A model generated the notes under the pieces. The model ran no database searches and had not been told where the DNA came from. It saw nothing but the letters and a program-made list of their open reading frames with translations. Made by a program: the position numbers and the translations under genes. From Physcomitrium patens (lineage: Eukaryota > Streptophyta > Bryopsida > Funariales > Funariaceae), in NCBI RefSeq assembly GCF_000002425.4, contig NC_037254.1, positions 24,794,276-24,858,275 of the forward strand: a stretch of 64,000 bases of DNA, read 5' to 3'. This document shows positions 23,954-37,300 of the stretch, piece after piece (position 1 is the stretch's first letter; the number at the start of each line of letters is the position of its first letter).

Positions 23954-26240
23954 TTTTCTCTTTTAGAAATAAAAAGCAACCATCATCTCTCATGGATCTT
24001 ACTATTTTTCATCTTGATTTTGATAGACATTGTTGATAAAAAGCCTCAACTCTCTTAGCTATATTTGTAAGATTCTTTGTTGGTATTCATGTAAATTTAT
24101 TAACAACATCTCTTGTCAATGAATAAGTTATTTTAATCTATTTTGGCAGTACCTTCAATTTAAGACTTCTTCAACCTCTAGTTTTTGATTATTATCCAAT
24201 TTTATAGAAAGAGGTGGTATTTTTCTTCTTTTTAAGATATTCATTATCTTATATGATTGAAGAAGAAACACGTAGAGTATAAGATGGCTCTTCATAGATG
24301 CTAGTAGATATAATTGATAAGCAATGTCATTGTTTTCTTCATAAATAGGAAATGGTTTAAGCCTATGATAGTCCAACTTGTTACAAAGACAAGTAGTCTT
24401 TATATTATAACAAAGTAATCCTATTTTATTGCTCACATTGAATTGTGGTTATTCCTTGTAATAGGCATCTATATTGAACTTTTGTCATTCATTAGCTTTT
24501 TTTAATTGCGCCTTCATTATTGCATGTAGCTTTGATAAATAATTTGCTAAATCATCTTTTGCAAGATTATCAACTTTTAAAAAGTCAAAAGTATCAAGTC
24601 ATGGATGATAACCATAATAGATAAAGAAAGGTATTTATTGAATAGATGAATAAATCAAATTATTGTATGCAAACTTTACCAATGGCAAAAGAATTGTCCA
24701 ATCATCTTAATGATAGTTGATAGTACACTTCAAATATTACTCCAAAATTTAATTCACTTGTTTTGTTTGTCCATCAATTTGAAGATGAAAAGCCAAAAAG
24801 AGCTTTACATTCACATTTTGAATCTTAAAAAGGGTTCTCCAAAATCTTAATATAATTAAGTCTTTCTATCCAATATAGTATCTTTACACAATCCATGATA
24901 GTAATAGATGTCATCAAGAAAAATCTTAGCCATTTCTTCACTTGTGATAGATTTTGTACATAGTACAAAATATAAAAATATAATTAAATAATCTATTAGT
25001 AAAAATATGATATCATATAAATCCAAGATCCAAAGATGTGTGATAAAATTCATAAAAGTACAAGACCATAATTGTTCTAATATAGGTAATATTTTAAGAA
25101 GTCCATAAGGTTGATGATGAGGAGTTTTGAATCTTGAATAAATATCACATGATTGTACAAAGCCTTTGATTGCCTTCTACATTTGAGACAACCAAATATC
25201 TCTAGATATTACTTCTAAAATATTTTTGTATCTAATATATTTAACTATTAGAAAGTTATGATAAGCTTAAATAATATGTAATCATGCTTTGTCTTCCAAA
25301 ATGTATAAGCATCTCTTAATATAGAATAATTTATTCTTAAATTTAAATTAAGAAGACTCATAAGAGTTATAATAATTATTCTTAATATCATGAATAAAAA
25401 GATTAGAGGACATACTTGATTGAATTTGCTTAAGAAAAATTGAATCAATAGTTAATATTGATTTTATTCCTTGAAGGTGATAATCATTTGGCTTCAAGAG
25501 AGTAATTTTTTGTTGACCAAAATTTTTATTTTTTTTATTTGGTGCAAGATAAGAATGTCTAGATAGGACGTTTGTAATACTTGGTTATTTTTTGGATAGA
25601 TAAGTGACCTTGAGATCAAATCTTCATAAAAACATGCTCCAAAAATTCAAATCATATCTCAATATGAAGTACTTGAGGTTCTTGTGATCCATATATATAA
25701 AGATTAGACTTAAAATGCCTTCCAAATAATGATGCCATTCTTGAAATGAATCAATGATTACAAGAAATTCTTTGTCATAGATCTCATAGTAAATCTTTGC
25801 TATTGAAAATTTCTTAAAATAAAAAGCTATTAGATAGAGCTTATCATTTACTTCTATTTGTGATAAAATAACATCCATTGTAAATTCTAATGCATTTGTT
25901 TCCATAAAGAATGTCTTAGAAAAATTCATGTAATACAAAATTTGTGCAAAAATAAATATTATCTTTAGGGCTTCAAAAAATGCTTCAATTTTATTTTTCT
26001 ACTCATGTTTGTCTTTGCATGTGAGGCATATAAGAGAAGTCACAACTTGAAAAAAGTTATAAATAGAGATTCTCTAATAATTGGCAAATCTCAAAAAATG
26101 TTTTACATCTTTGATTATTTTTGGAATTTCTTAATTCACAATAGCTTAGAGCTTCTTAAGATCTATCATAAGACCAATTTTTAAAATGATATATCTTAAA
26201 AAGTCAACTCAAGTAGTATAAAATTATTTATTTTTCTATC
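23954..26240 (-). pseudogene. A3 RNase H, integrase and chromodomain
   Basis: 26240-25940 holds the RT connection region (YIILKIGLMIDLKKL) with stops. 25938-25624 is an open RNase H piece (ALEFTMDVILSQIEV, IYDKEFLVIIDSFQEW, IYMDHKNLKYF). 25053-24856 is the integrase core start (TKSITSEEMAKIFLDD). 24436-24155 is the C-terminal part, ending in KLEVEEVLN, the first strand of a chromodomain. Frames are broken between the pieces. Confidence 0.75.
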
Positions 26241-27253
26241 TTGGCATTGTCTGGGTAGAGAGAGTTTGTCTCAAGAAAGTGTTGAGCTTTTGGCTACCAC
26301 TAAATTCTCAATTAAGTCTAAGATATAAAAGTACCAAGTTTATATTTATAACATTTTTTCTTTTAGGACAATTACATCAATATCTAAGTGTAAGTACTAA
26401 AAAAACACCCAAATGTATGATAAAGTATCTTAAAACCTTATAGATCCTTATTAGAAATGTTTCTTGAACTTCAATAGTCATATCATACGATTTGACCATC
26501 CAAAAAATGTAACATTTTACTTGAAGTGTTGATATACTTTCAAAAACTACCACAAAAAAATTCAACTACAAATTCATTAAGGATCTTGAGATATCACCAA
26601 AATCCTAATAGTAGCTTCAAATCCTAGCTTACATATACATGCATGCTATTTTCTTCATATCTCACAAAATAAGTACTCAAATACCATAAAACTTTAAACT
26701 ATAGCTTTTTAATCTAATAACATACACTTATAAAAATTTTGAGCCAAAAATTCTTCCAGAAATTTAAGATATGGCTCCAACCATTAATATCAACAAAATG
26801 ACTCACTTATTGCCTTTGAATTATATGTGTTGTCTTCAATGCCCTATAACTCCTTCATCTAGCCTTGGAATTCATTTAAAAATCTATGTAAAGTATAGCC
26901 AAGAAATTTTTCTCTCCAACTCTAGTTGCCGATCTTTCATCGCTTTCTGTATGCATATATAATGCTTGAAAGAGTGATAGTAGATACAAATTCAAAAAAA
27001 CTCAAAATCATACAAACTCTTAATCCAAATTATACCCAAAACCCTGAACTTGCTGATCTTAGCCTTGAAAGATCAAATGACCTCAAAAAAGAAACCCTAA
27101 TCTCTAATAAGGCCTCGGGCAGCCTCCTTAAAGCCCATTAGGCATCACCTTCGACCAATAGGAATGAAGATCTCCTTTCCTTGCCTTCATCCAATCATGC
27201 CTAGCTTTCATCCCTCCCAATAAGCCCTCTAATAGTTCAGACTTTCATCTTTA
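26241..27253 (-). repeat. LTR remnant (element-2 family) in the A3 RT
   Basis: Blocks such as AAAATTTTGAGCCAAAA, TAACTCCTTCATC, GCCTCGGGCAGCCTC and AAAGCCCATT are shared with the LTRs at 53802-55135 and 62541-63872, in the same orientation. The high-coordinate end, where the LTR should start with TGTCG, is missing. It lies exactly where the A3 RT palm domain should be. The left edge is approximate. Confidence 0.6.
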
Positions 27254-27719
27254 GACTGCAACATTCATTTGCAGAGATTTATCTTTTTTCTTTACAAATA
27301 AGATAGGAGCCATAGTTGGAGATTCAAAATGGAATATGAAGTTCTTAGCCAAATTCTTATTAATGTTCTCTTTAAATGCAACTAATTCATTTTGTAATAG
27401 AATATAGATTCGTGTGAATGGTAGTTGAGCTCTTTTTTGATGATTGATGAAACAATCATAAGAACAATGCTTTAAAAGAATATCTACATTCATTTTTTAA
27501 AAACCCTCTTGATTACCTTGATATTATATTAGAATGCCACTTGAAATCTTTTCTCCATCATTAATAGGTATGGCATATATAACAAAAGTTAATTCTTTAT
27601 TTTTAGCATATATGAAAGTTCTTGCACCTATCAATTAAAATTTGAAAATATTGATCTTATAGGTTTTTACTTGCCTAAAAAAATCTTAGACTAAACTATG
27701 AAAAAAATCAAGGTTATGA
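27254..27719 (-). pseudogene. A3 RT finger fragment
   Basis: 27493-27254 encodes RAQLPFTRIYILLQNEL, then FVKKKDKSLQMNV, matching the start of the A2 RT. The frame ends abruptly at the LTR remnant. 27541-27719 is AT-rich protease-to-RT linker with no clear frame. Confidence 0.65.
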
Positions 27720-27749
27720 TGTTGTATTATCATTTTGCTATTGTATTAA

Positions 27750-27792
<43 letters not shown>

Positions 27793-29119
27793 CTTATATA
27801 TATATTTATATTTAATATATAATTTACTATATAATTTAAGGAGAGTTACATTATTAAATTTTAGTTAGTTATAAAATATGGTTAGATTACTACTTTGAAG
27901 TAGTTAATCTAAAGAGCTATTGTTAAGGTTAATTTTATGTTGATAATAGTTTTTTTATATTTAGGGTCACCTTTATTATACATTGGTGATTCTTATTTTA
28001 TTTTTTTTATTTGATATTTAGAATACATATTATATAAAACTTATTAGAAAATAAATTACAAAAGAATTTGTGTATAAAAAATGACAATTAAGCCATCCAT
28101 ATGGATGAATGGAGATAGATGATAAAAATTTCCATTCCTATTGGCCAAAAGTCATGTCCAATGGACTGCAAGGAGGTTGCTTGAGACCATTTTAGGAATT
28201 AGGCTTATTCTTTTGAAGACATTTGAACATCAAAGCTTAAGATCATTATGTTTAGAATTTTATATATAGTTTTGGTGAAAGTTTTGTATAATTTGGAGTT
28301 TTTGAAAAGGTGATATATGCGCTCAAAATGAAGGTGTTGATTTTATACCTAATATCATTCTTTGAGGCATAGTCATACATATGAAGGGCTTTTGAGGATC
28401 AAATTAAGTTATTGGAAATTTTGAGTAAAGAACTATATTCTACATATAAAAAGCAAGGGGTTTAAAGTAGATTTGAAGAAGCAATGACTACTTGAATATA
28501 ATACTTTCAAATTAAGTTTTGTCGATGAACCAATTTCATGAGAGGTTTGGTTCTAACTATATTTTGGGCATTTAGACAAATCTTTGGCTAAAATTTTCTA
28601 CAAATTTGTATTATTATTTTTTTAAGTTATATATCAAATTTTATAGCATTTGGATTTTTTATTTGGAAATATAATGAAAATAGTTCTTGAATACTTGTAA
28701 ATTAGAATTAAGAGTATCTACAAGGATTTCTAAGATGCCAAACAATCTATAGAAAATTTATAATTTTTTTTGTGGTAAAGCTTAAGGATAAATACTAAAT
28801 TATTTAGAAATTTGAAAAAAATTCAATAGTTGGATCAAGAAATATAAAATCCTTAATTTTAGTAAAAAAAATCCTTTGTATAAAAAAATGTTTTGAAAGG
28901 ACTTTGCTACAATTTGAGCATTTTATACAAAATAAAGGGGTGATTTGGGAGTCAAGTCTTTAAATATATATTAAAGATGGAGATATGGAGCTATGATAAC
29001 ATTATAATATAAAGATAAGTTTTTGAAAGGAAATTGTGGATTTTCCTTGAGATTATTGAAAATCTAACTTATTGGCAAATGATGAGTTATGATTTGATTT
29101 AATAAAGGATGTTATGACA
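27720..29119 (+). repeat. Decayed solo LTR (element-2 family) in A3
   Basis: It begins TGTTGTATTAT and ends ATGTTATGACA, and aligns with the reverse complement of 62541-63872 across its length. Shared landmarks include TATAATTTA near the start, CATTGGTGA, CCATTCCTATTGGCC and AAGGTGTTGATTTT. A TA microsatellite (about 27752-27780) has grown inside it. No intact target duplication is seen (TATGA left, TTTCT right). Confidence 0.65.
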
Positions 29120-30639
29120 TTTCTAGATGCTCTAAAAAGTCTTATGTATAAATCTTCTTAAATATAAAAGATTTTTACTAATAAAATATCTCTTGATATT
29201 ATTATATTTATTTATTTTTTATATTAAAAATAAATTTTTTATTGAAGCTTGGCCAATAAATTAAAGCTAAACTCTCTACAACTAAGTATCTAGTATATTT
29301 TCAGATTAAAAATCATGCCTTACAATGATAAAAAATCTATTTTATTTAAAGTTTGTTTTTTTTAGCCATAATTATTTTAAAATAATTTTATAAAAAGGAG
29401 ATTTAATCATATTAAATATTACTAAACTATAATGATCATTAGATGTTATATCTAAAAGAACACCTTTATGTGTAACATCTTCAAAAGACAACAAACGACC
29501 ATCTATTACTTTTATATGCATAGTTTTGGTTTTCTTAAATAAAAATACATCTTATATTTTTACAAAGTCTTTATTTATAAAATAAGTTGAGGCTCCTAAA
29601 TCTAAAAATGCTAAGGCATTGTGATTTTTTGATCTTAAATAAACTTCTTTTGTAAAACAAGATGAGGGATTTGAAGAAAGAATAGGACCTTTATTAGAGA
29701 TCATGCAAGATTTCAACTGCATAGTCCCTATTATAGTTGAAAATTTCATTTTCAAACACATTGTCATCTTTGGAAACAGTCTTAGTTATTTTGTGATTTT
29801 GTTATTACTTTGGATTATATTGAGTACTGTGCTTGGACTCTTTAGAAATTAAATACAAACCTTCTTAACAATAATAAGTCCTTTTTGCTCAATAAGAGGT
29901 TTAAAATGTACCATATTAATTTGCATAAGCTTTTATTTGAATAAATACGCTTCTAAAAACTTAGAAGATATTACTATTGCTTAACTTGTATTTTTTCAAT
30001 TAAATCTTTATTCTTGCTATCTTTTAATGAGTTGATTGTTACACGCAATGGCTTGAATAATAAGATGCTTCAAAAAATCTGCTTTTAATATTGTCATCAA
30101 TAAATCTTTAACATTATCTTTTAATCCATATCAAAATTGATTGATAATGGCTTTATTATTCCAATCCATGTTACAAATAAGATTTTCGAATTTAGGAACA
30201 TATGTGGTGGCTAAACAAATCATTATTGTATGGATTCAAGCTTGATTTCTACTATCCATTTTTTATAATTTTTTACAAATATAGCCATAAATACTTCCAA
30301 AAAAGGATTCAAATCATAAAGTAATTCTAAATTTTTTTCCATCAAAGGTACAAATCAAGAAAGAATACTTTTTGATAGAAGTGCACCTATAAATCTAACT
30401 TGAGTAAATCTATTGAGGTATTGGAAAGGATGCAATCTTAAATAGAATTTAATTTGTTGTAGAAATCCTTGAAATTTTAATCTTATTCCTTCAAACTCCT
30501 CTGGCATACTAATCCTTACCTCATATACTTGTAAAAAGAAGACTTTTTAAATTTGGTTGTGATCTTAATATACTTACTTTTTTCAATTGCACAACTTAAC
30601 AACATAGATTTTGAACTTCTTCCATATATGTAGGAATAG
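29120..30639 (-). pseudogene. A3 gag and protease remnants
   Basis: 29767-29552 is an open frame with ALAFLDLGASTYFINKDF, the retropepsin active site with D-L-G in place of D-S/T-G. 30500-29770 shows only scattered gag-like words among stops. The element stops at 30639, where the inverted copy of A2/C begins. Confidence 0.6.
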
Positions 30640-31280
30640 TAGAAGGTTCTAGAAGGCTTTAGATGATTTAGAAAGATACAAAAGAATGATCTTAGGCTTG
30701 CTTTGTTCCTATGGAAATTTCTCAAGAAGTTTACTAGAACCTAGTACAAATAGGAGTCGAGGCTGAGAGGATCTTTTGTCTTGATAATAGACTTCTTGTG
30801 GTCTTGTCAGGACCCTCTTGTGTTATATCTAGTTATTGTTCTAATGTCAAGCTAATTCTATTTCATGATCTTGAATCCTTGTCTTGTATATGGTCCCTAG
30901 TAGTTTGTCGAGACTGCCATAAAAAAATTTTAGAAGCTTGGTCTTTCTTGATAGAGAGTGGATTATTCGTCTTCCTGGAAGTTGTATAGCATTTTAGTGG
31001 TTGCGGATTACGCTCCCCTAGACTTATATTGTTCTTTTCTAAATATTTTTTTTTATTTTTTTTTATTTTTTTTTATACCATAGATTAGTTTTTTTTTTGA
31101 ATGTATATATTTTTTTGATTTTCTATTGCAAAAGGTGGAAAAGTCAATATAATAGACTCCTAAGAGATAAAATTAGATTATTTTATTAATGCTCTTAAAG
31201 CATTGAGGATTAAGACAGAGACTTTATCAAAGGAAAAAATAGAATTGTATATGACCATAGATAATGGTTAAAGAGCCAGA
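30640..31280 (+). repeat. Copy of A2 5' LTR (truncated) and leader
   Basis: Inverted copy of 15660-16300. The LTR lacks its first 74 bp, which remain at 16301-16374 in the left arm's flank. No gene. Confidence 0.8.
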
Positions 31281-32115
31281 GTGCCTCAACCACTACATCA
31301 AATGGCAATAGAGAATCTAAAGTCTCAAACCGCTATGCTTGCTTCAACAATCATGGGAGGTGCATCCACTCATGGCAATAATCTGACAATAATAATAGCA
31401 AAAGAACTTAAGATCAGCCTTCCAAAAAAGTGTAATGGGACTTGCTCAAAATTTCAAGGCTTTGTAAACCACATACGACTCATCACCTTGCTTCACCTTC
31501 AACGATATTCCACTGAAGCATCTTGTGTTGATTTGGTTGGATTCTTGTTGTCAATTCAAGCTTGATCTTGGTTTGCTCTAGTATTTGAGAAGAATTTCTT
31601 TATATTCCATAATTTTGAAGCATTTTTGGCAAGATTTGTAGAAGCATTTGGTGAATATGATAAAGTTCAATCTTCAAGAATTGAACTTCAAAGCCTTCAA
31701 CAAGGAATGCATTTTGCATCAATCTATGCCTCAAATTTTTGACAATTAACATGTGATATAAATTAGAGAGAAGATTCATTGATGAGCCAATTTCATTGGA
31801 GATTAAGAGACAATGTCAAGGACTTATTGTTATCTATGCTAGATCCACAAACACTCAATGAAGCTATTAGTTAAGTTGTGAAGTGTAATAATTGTTTATT
31901 TCAATGATAATAAGATAAACATTCTTTAATTATGCCACATATATACATCAATTAATTTTTAACTTTTCACTGTTCAATTCTAATGAGTATTTGGAAGCAA
32001 AAGATTTATAAATTGATGCAATTTGCTTCAAACGTCTTTTTGGGCAAGAAAAAAAGTATGAAAGGGAACTTGGCCTATGCTTATATTATAAAAAATCTAA
32101 CTACAATGTTAATAA
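31281..32115 (+). pseudogene. Copy of A2 gag
   Basis: Inverted copy of 14825-15659. The open first 94 residues (31281-31565) are identical in protein to the left copy. The same downstream stops are present. Confidence 0.75.
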
Positions 32116-32785
32116 TTGTTCAAAGAAATGCCAGCATACATATTGAATGAGGAGTGCAGCCACATCATCAAAAGCTTTGAGGATCGTAGAGGGCATCTAA
32201 GTATAGTAGAGATTGTGCAACTGGATTTTTTACTATCACAAACCAAAAAAGGTCATGTACTTTCTACCTACCCTTCTCATTATTTTATTATATCTATATA
32301 GCTAGGAGTTACAAAACTAGAAGGTAATGCATTACTTGAATCGAGAGCCTTTGCATCTTTTATTGACAAAGAATTTTCTACATTATACAAAATCTGTATA
32401 ATTAAAAAATCCAAAGCCGTGCATGTAGAAGTAATAGATGGTCGACCTTTATCCTCTGGAGATATCACTCATAAAATAATTCTATTAGAAATAACCTTTG
32501 ACAACTATAGCAGCCAAGTAGTATTCAACGTCATTAGATCACTATCAAGTCTAGTTATTTTAGGACTCTCATGGCTTGAAAAATATAATCCATAGATAGA
32601 TTAGATATATCAAAAGTTCAAAATTTCATCTAGTAGATCATAGGACCTCCAGATCTATGAAAAAACTTCTAATATCTAACGAGCCAAAACTTAAATAATA
32701 TTTATTAATTAGAGCTAGAGCATTTATGAAGGCGGCTAAATAGGGCACTTCGTTTGCTTTCTACGCAAATCCACAATCAAAACCT
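32116..32785 (+). pseudogene. Copy of A2 protease region
   Basis: Inverted copy of 14155-14824. In 32116-32301 this arm reads RRGHLSIVEIVQLDFLLSQ where the other reads RRHLSIVEIVRLDFSLSQ-like text; these are a few of the rare differences between arms. The ruined active site ESRAFASFID is the same in both. Confidence 0.7.
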
Positions 32786-33451
32786 ATGGTTACTAAGACA
32801 AAAATTCCAAAGGCATATAAGGATTTTGCAGATATATTTGAAAAGAAAAATATGGACATCATGTCAAATCATCTTCCTTACAATTGTACAATTGACCTTC
32901 AAGAAGGTACTCAACTACCATTTGGACTCATATATAAATTATCTCAGAATGAGTTTGTAACTTTAAAGATGTACATTGAAGAAAATCTGACTGAAAATTT
33001 TATTCAGTATTCCAAGTCACCAGGTGGTACTCTAATTTTATTTGTGAAGAAAAAAGATGAATCTTTACAAATGTGTGTCAATAATTGCAATCTTAATAAA
33101 ATCACGATAAAGAATCAAGTTCCATTGCCATTGATATTCAAACTTCTTGATCAATTTAGCCAAGCAAAGATCTTTACAAAGATTGATCTATAAGGTGCAT
33201 ATAACTTGGTATGCATTAAGGAGAGAGATGAATGGAAGACAATATTTTGTACTAAGTATGGACATTTTGAATACAATGCCATGTCTTTTGGACTTATGAA
33301 TGCACCAGCCATATTCCAACACTTAATGAATGATATATTTTACAAGTATCTTGAAGACTTTGTTGTGATTTATTTGGATGATATTCTAATCTTTTCTAAG
33401 AATCTAAAATATCGAAAAGAACATGTCTGCCTAGTATTAGAAAAGCTATAA
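32786..33451 (+). pseudogene. Copy of A2 reverse transcriptase
   Basis: Inverted copy of 13489-14154, with the same single stop between the two open pieces and the same intact YLDDILIFS. One replacement is visible: CIKERDEW here, CIKKRDEW in the left arm. Glu is the family-typical residue, so this arm keeps the older state. Confidence 0.85.
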
Positions 33452-34306
33452 AGTGCCAAGCTATATGCAAAACTAAAGAAGTATGTATTTCATTCACCTC
33501 CAGTCAAATTTGTTGGATATATTATTTCCAACAAATAAGGTCAAGTTGGACTAGGGCCTCAAAGCAAAGAAAGCTTTTCAAAGCTTAATAGATGCTTTTA
33601 TCATAGTTCTAATTTTGATACATTTAGATTTTAACAAGCGATATTTTGTAGAGACCAATGCCTCTGACTTTGCATTGGGAGTAGTCTTATTGTAATATAG
33701 AGAAGATGGTAAACTTCATGTAATTGCATTCTATTCTAAAAAATTCTCAGCGACAAAAAATAATCTTAAAATCCACAATGAAGAGTTGCTTACTATTGTG
33801 GATTCTTTCCAAGAATGGTGCTACTTTCTTGAAGGTGTCTTTTATCAAGTGACTATATATAAAGATCACAAGAATTTTGAATACTTCATGTTAAGTCGAG
33901 TCTTGAACCATCATCAAGCGCATTAGAGTATATCTTTATCACAATTTGACTTTTACATCACGTATTGATATGGGAGCTAACAAGAATTATCAGATGCATT
34001 ATCAAGATATTCTTTCCTTAAATCAAAAGAAGGCGAGGCAAAAAATGATGAACAACATGCAACCTTATTAAAACTTGAGTAATTTCATCTTCAAGCAATC
34101 AATATATCAATGTTTGTTGATTTATTATTTCTTGATCAAGTTCATAAAGCCTCAAACATGGACCTTCTTATTCTTAATATCAAATGTCTTACTAACACGC
34201 TTTCTGAAGAGTCTTCTAAATTCAAGTATGAAGATAATTTCTTATTCTTTGAAGAATGTTTATTCATTCCTGAAGGACCAAGTCGCTTGCATATTTTTCA
34301 AACATG
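33452..34306 (+). pseudogene. Copy of A2 RNase H and integrase N-terminus
   Basis: Inverted copy of 12634-13488. It ends at the CATGG duplication of element C (34307-34311 here), which proves that C was already in place when the segment was copied. Confidence 0.75.
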
Positions 34307-34311
34307 CCATG

Positions 34312-37300
34312 TGTGATTACTCGTTTTACTTATTCCAAATTAATCTAATGGGAATAAACCCATATAGGAAGATTTGAACATGGAGAATGACTAATTGCAT
34401 AAGCGTTCACGTTAAGGTCACACAATCAATTACCTCTTGAATGTATCGTCTCTATTTTCAATATCTGAACACACAAGGAAACTATAATCTCCTCCTTCAC
34501 CTTATTGGTCTCTTCTTTACAATAATTCACTCATATCAATAACTGTTATTTCCACCAATATATTCACCCTCATAATCTCCAATTGTAATATTGTGCCCTT
34601 ACAGCTTTCAACACACAATTACCCTCATTCCAATCACTGGAATTCTTTACACAGAACTACTATTCACATTACGGTGTTTCACACAAACATATACTCATTC
34701 TCTCTACTAAACTACAATTAGATTTCAATATTCAATCTTTCTTCTTCTCAAATAATACCAATCACATTTTCATTCCATAATTCACTTCACAATATTCAGA
34801 AACTCTCAATCCTCTTATTCAAAGAAAATAACAAACAAAAGAAAAGAGGTAGCACCAAGCTTATCCTGGCTCACAACTATCACAGCGGTGGCACTTTAAT
34901 TAACTTCTACAATTCTTATATACTTTCCCCTGATTCTCCAGATTCTAACCATAATTCTGTTATTAACTACTTTTAATAACTAAATCACTGATCTGTCCTC
35001 CTGAATTTCCTATTATATGGACTATTAATATATTTTATTACTACCTTTCAAAAACGAATTAATATCTATTCTATATAGCTCCACTCCTATCTGTGCAGTG
35101 TCCTCACAAATACTCAATTGATACCTATCTAAAAATTATCTAACAAAACTCTATAAAAATTGTGATTCCTCTGGCCCATCTAATTAATCAATTGCTATAG
35201 TATCTATTATTAGTTCCATTGATTCAAGTTCCAACTGCAAATCTTCATCCTCCTCCAATCCTTCTATTGGCTCTTGCCTCAACTGAGCTGAAAGGTCTTC
35301 ATTGTACTTGCCCATTTCACTGACTTGAGCCTCCAATTTCAAGATCTGGATATCTCGAAGTTTCAACTAATGTTGCTCCTAACTTATCTATTCTGGAACA
35401 TCTTCAATTGACACTTGTGACCGACTCTTCACTATTAACTCTTAATTGGAAGTGCTACTCTCGAATATACAAGAAACACAAAAAATGGCACTCCAACCAT
35501 AAAATGACTTTAACTGGTGCCCCACTCCTATTCTTTTACTACCTGGTGATAATACCAATAGGTTATCCATATTATCTGTGAAAGGTAATGAGAAGTAATC
35601 TTTCTCGGTGGCCGCATTAAGTTTCCAAAAATCCTAACAAATTTGGATTTTCTCATTCTTTTTCGGCACCATCACGATTGGAGAAACCCACTCACTATTT
35701 GGTACCGGGTAAATAAAACCAACCGCAAGAAGCTTGTTCAATTCCTCCTTCATCATGAGGAAATATTTAGGATTAAGGCGATGTTGTCTCTGCCATATCG
35801 GTTTAGCATTCTCCTCTAAAATGATACGATGCTCACAGACTTCAGTGGAAATACCTTTAAAATCATCATAAGTTCAAGCAAAAGTGGATTTATGATGCAA
35901 GAAAAATTTGGTCCAGCAGGTCAACTCTTGTTTCTTAATACCTTTGTAGACCTTAATTGTTTGAGGTTCTGCTGTGGTCGCCAAGTTGATAGTTTGACAT
36001 AAAGATGCAACAGCGATGTTCTGTTTCAACCCCCGCGCTGGTTTAAAGTTAGTTGGTAAGTTTGACATGTACAAAGTACTGAATCCTGTGTCCACGACAC
36101 TAACATGGTACACATCATACTTGGTCATCCAATCAATACTAACATAATCCGAGTTCTCTGAGTCCGTTGGGTATATAAAGTACTCCTCCGGACCTCTACA
36201 TTAGTACACTACTCTAGGGTGTAGTGCTGCCTCCACGGGCACCTCCGTAATTGATGCTACTATGTCATCATTGGAGCTAAGCTCATCGTCCGATGTTAAT
36301 TCAGATGTTGGCAATTGAGACTTCCCATGATAATATACTAGGTACATTTGTAACACCATTTTGTCTCTGCCCTTGCCAATTATCAAAGTACCATGATTCT
36401 AATCGTTCTTGGCCTTTGCTTAATAAAACCAGAGTCGTTCCAATAAAATTGGATATGATAAAGTCAAACGTTGTAACCAAAAGACAATATAGTCGATTTC
36501 ATATGCAATACCGGCAATCATAGTTTGAACACTCCGTAAGATACCCATTGGTTTAACTCGGCTATGATCTGCCATCCGTAATATCAATGTCATGGATACT
36601 AAGTGTTCCAAATCTAAAGCATCCATTATATCAATATTCAATAAATTGATGCTAGAACCACCATCCACCTGAATATCCGAGATCATAACATCGTCAATCA
36701 AAACATCGATGGTTGGTGTACCTGGGTCAGGATTCAAACTGACTTCACAAACTTCTTTATTACGGTGCCTATGTCATGTTAACAATGAATTTAATATAGA
36801 ACGGTACTCTAGTGCGACCGCTAGAAGTTGCTTCATAGAAATAGAAGACCGAATAGCATCCAGATCCTTCAAAATATTATAGGGTTCCATATTTAAGATA
36901 ATTCCCAATACCTTCTTTCTTTTTATTGGTTTGAGTTTAACTCCGTGAGGTAAGATATTCTTTCGCCCTGGACTCGGAATTGGAATAGCAGCTAGGGCTT
37001 CCTTGGAATTCACACCCTCAAGAGGATCTTTCAATGGATAGGACGTTTCTCGGAACTGCGTAGAAATCAGAACTGCTTGGAATGGAACCGAAGCCTTCGT
37101 AATTGGGACCTCATTGGATTGTACCATCGAGTCAGGTCTCATACTAGATACGAAGCCCATAACAAGACCTAGATTAGATGGTTCCCTAATTGGATCAAAT
37201 TGATCTTTCGCATCGAGATTATCCAAATATTGAATTGATCTTTTTTCCTTTTCCTGACTCCGGATAAGAACGGCTTAGACACATTCCACCCAATTTACCG

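Larger units (their letters stand above)
23423..30639 (-). mobile_element. Very decayed chromovirus A3
   Basis: A third A-family element reads on the minus strand, with its 5' part cut at 30639 by the right arm of the inverted repeat. In order from high to low coordinate: gag remnants, protease, RT finger region, RNase H, integrase, chromodomain start, 3' LTR. Two LTR remnants of another family lie in it (26241-27253 and 27720-29119), and the RT palm is missing at the first of them. AT content and stop density are the highest in the window, so it is probably the oldest insertion here. Confidence 0.75.
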
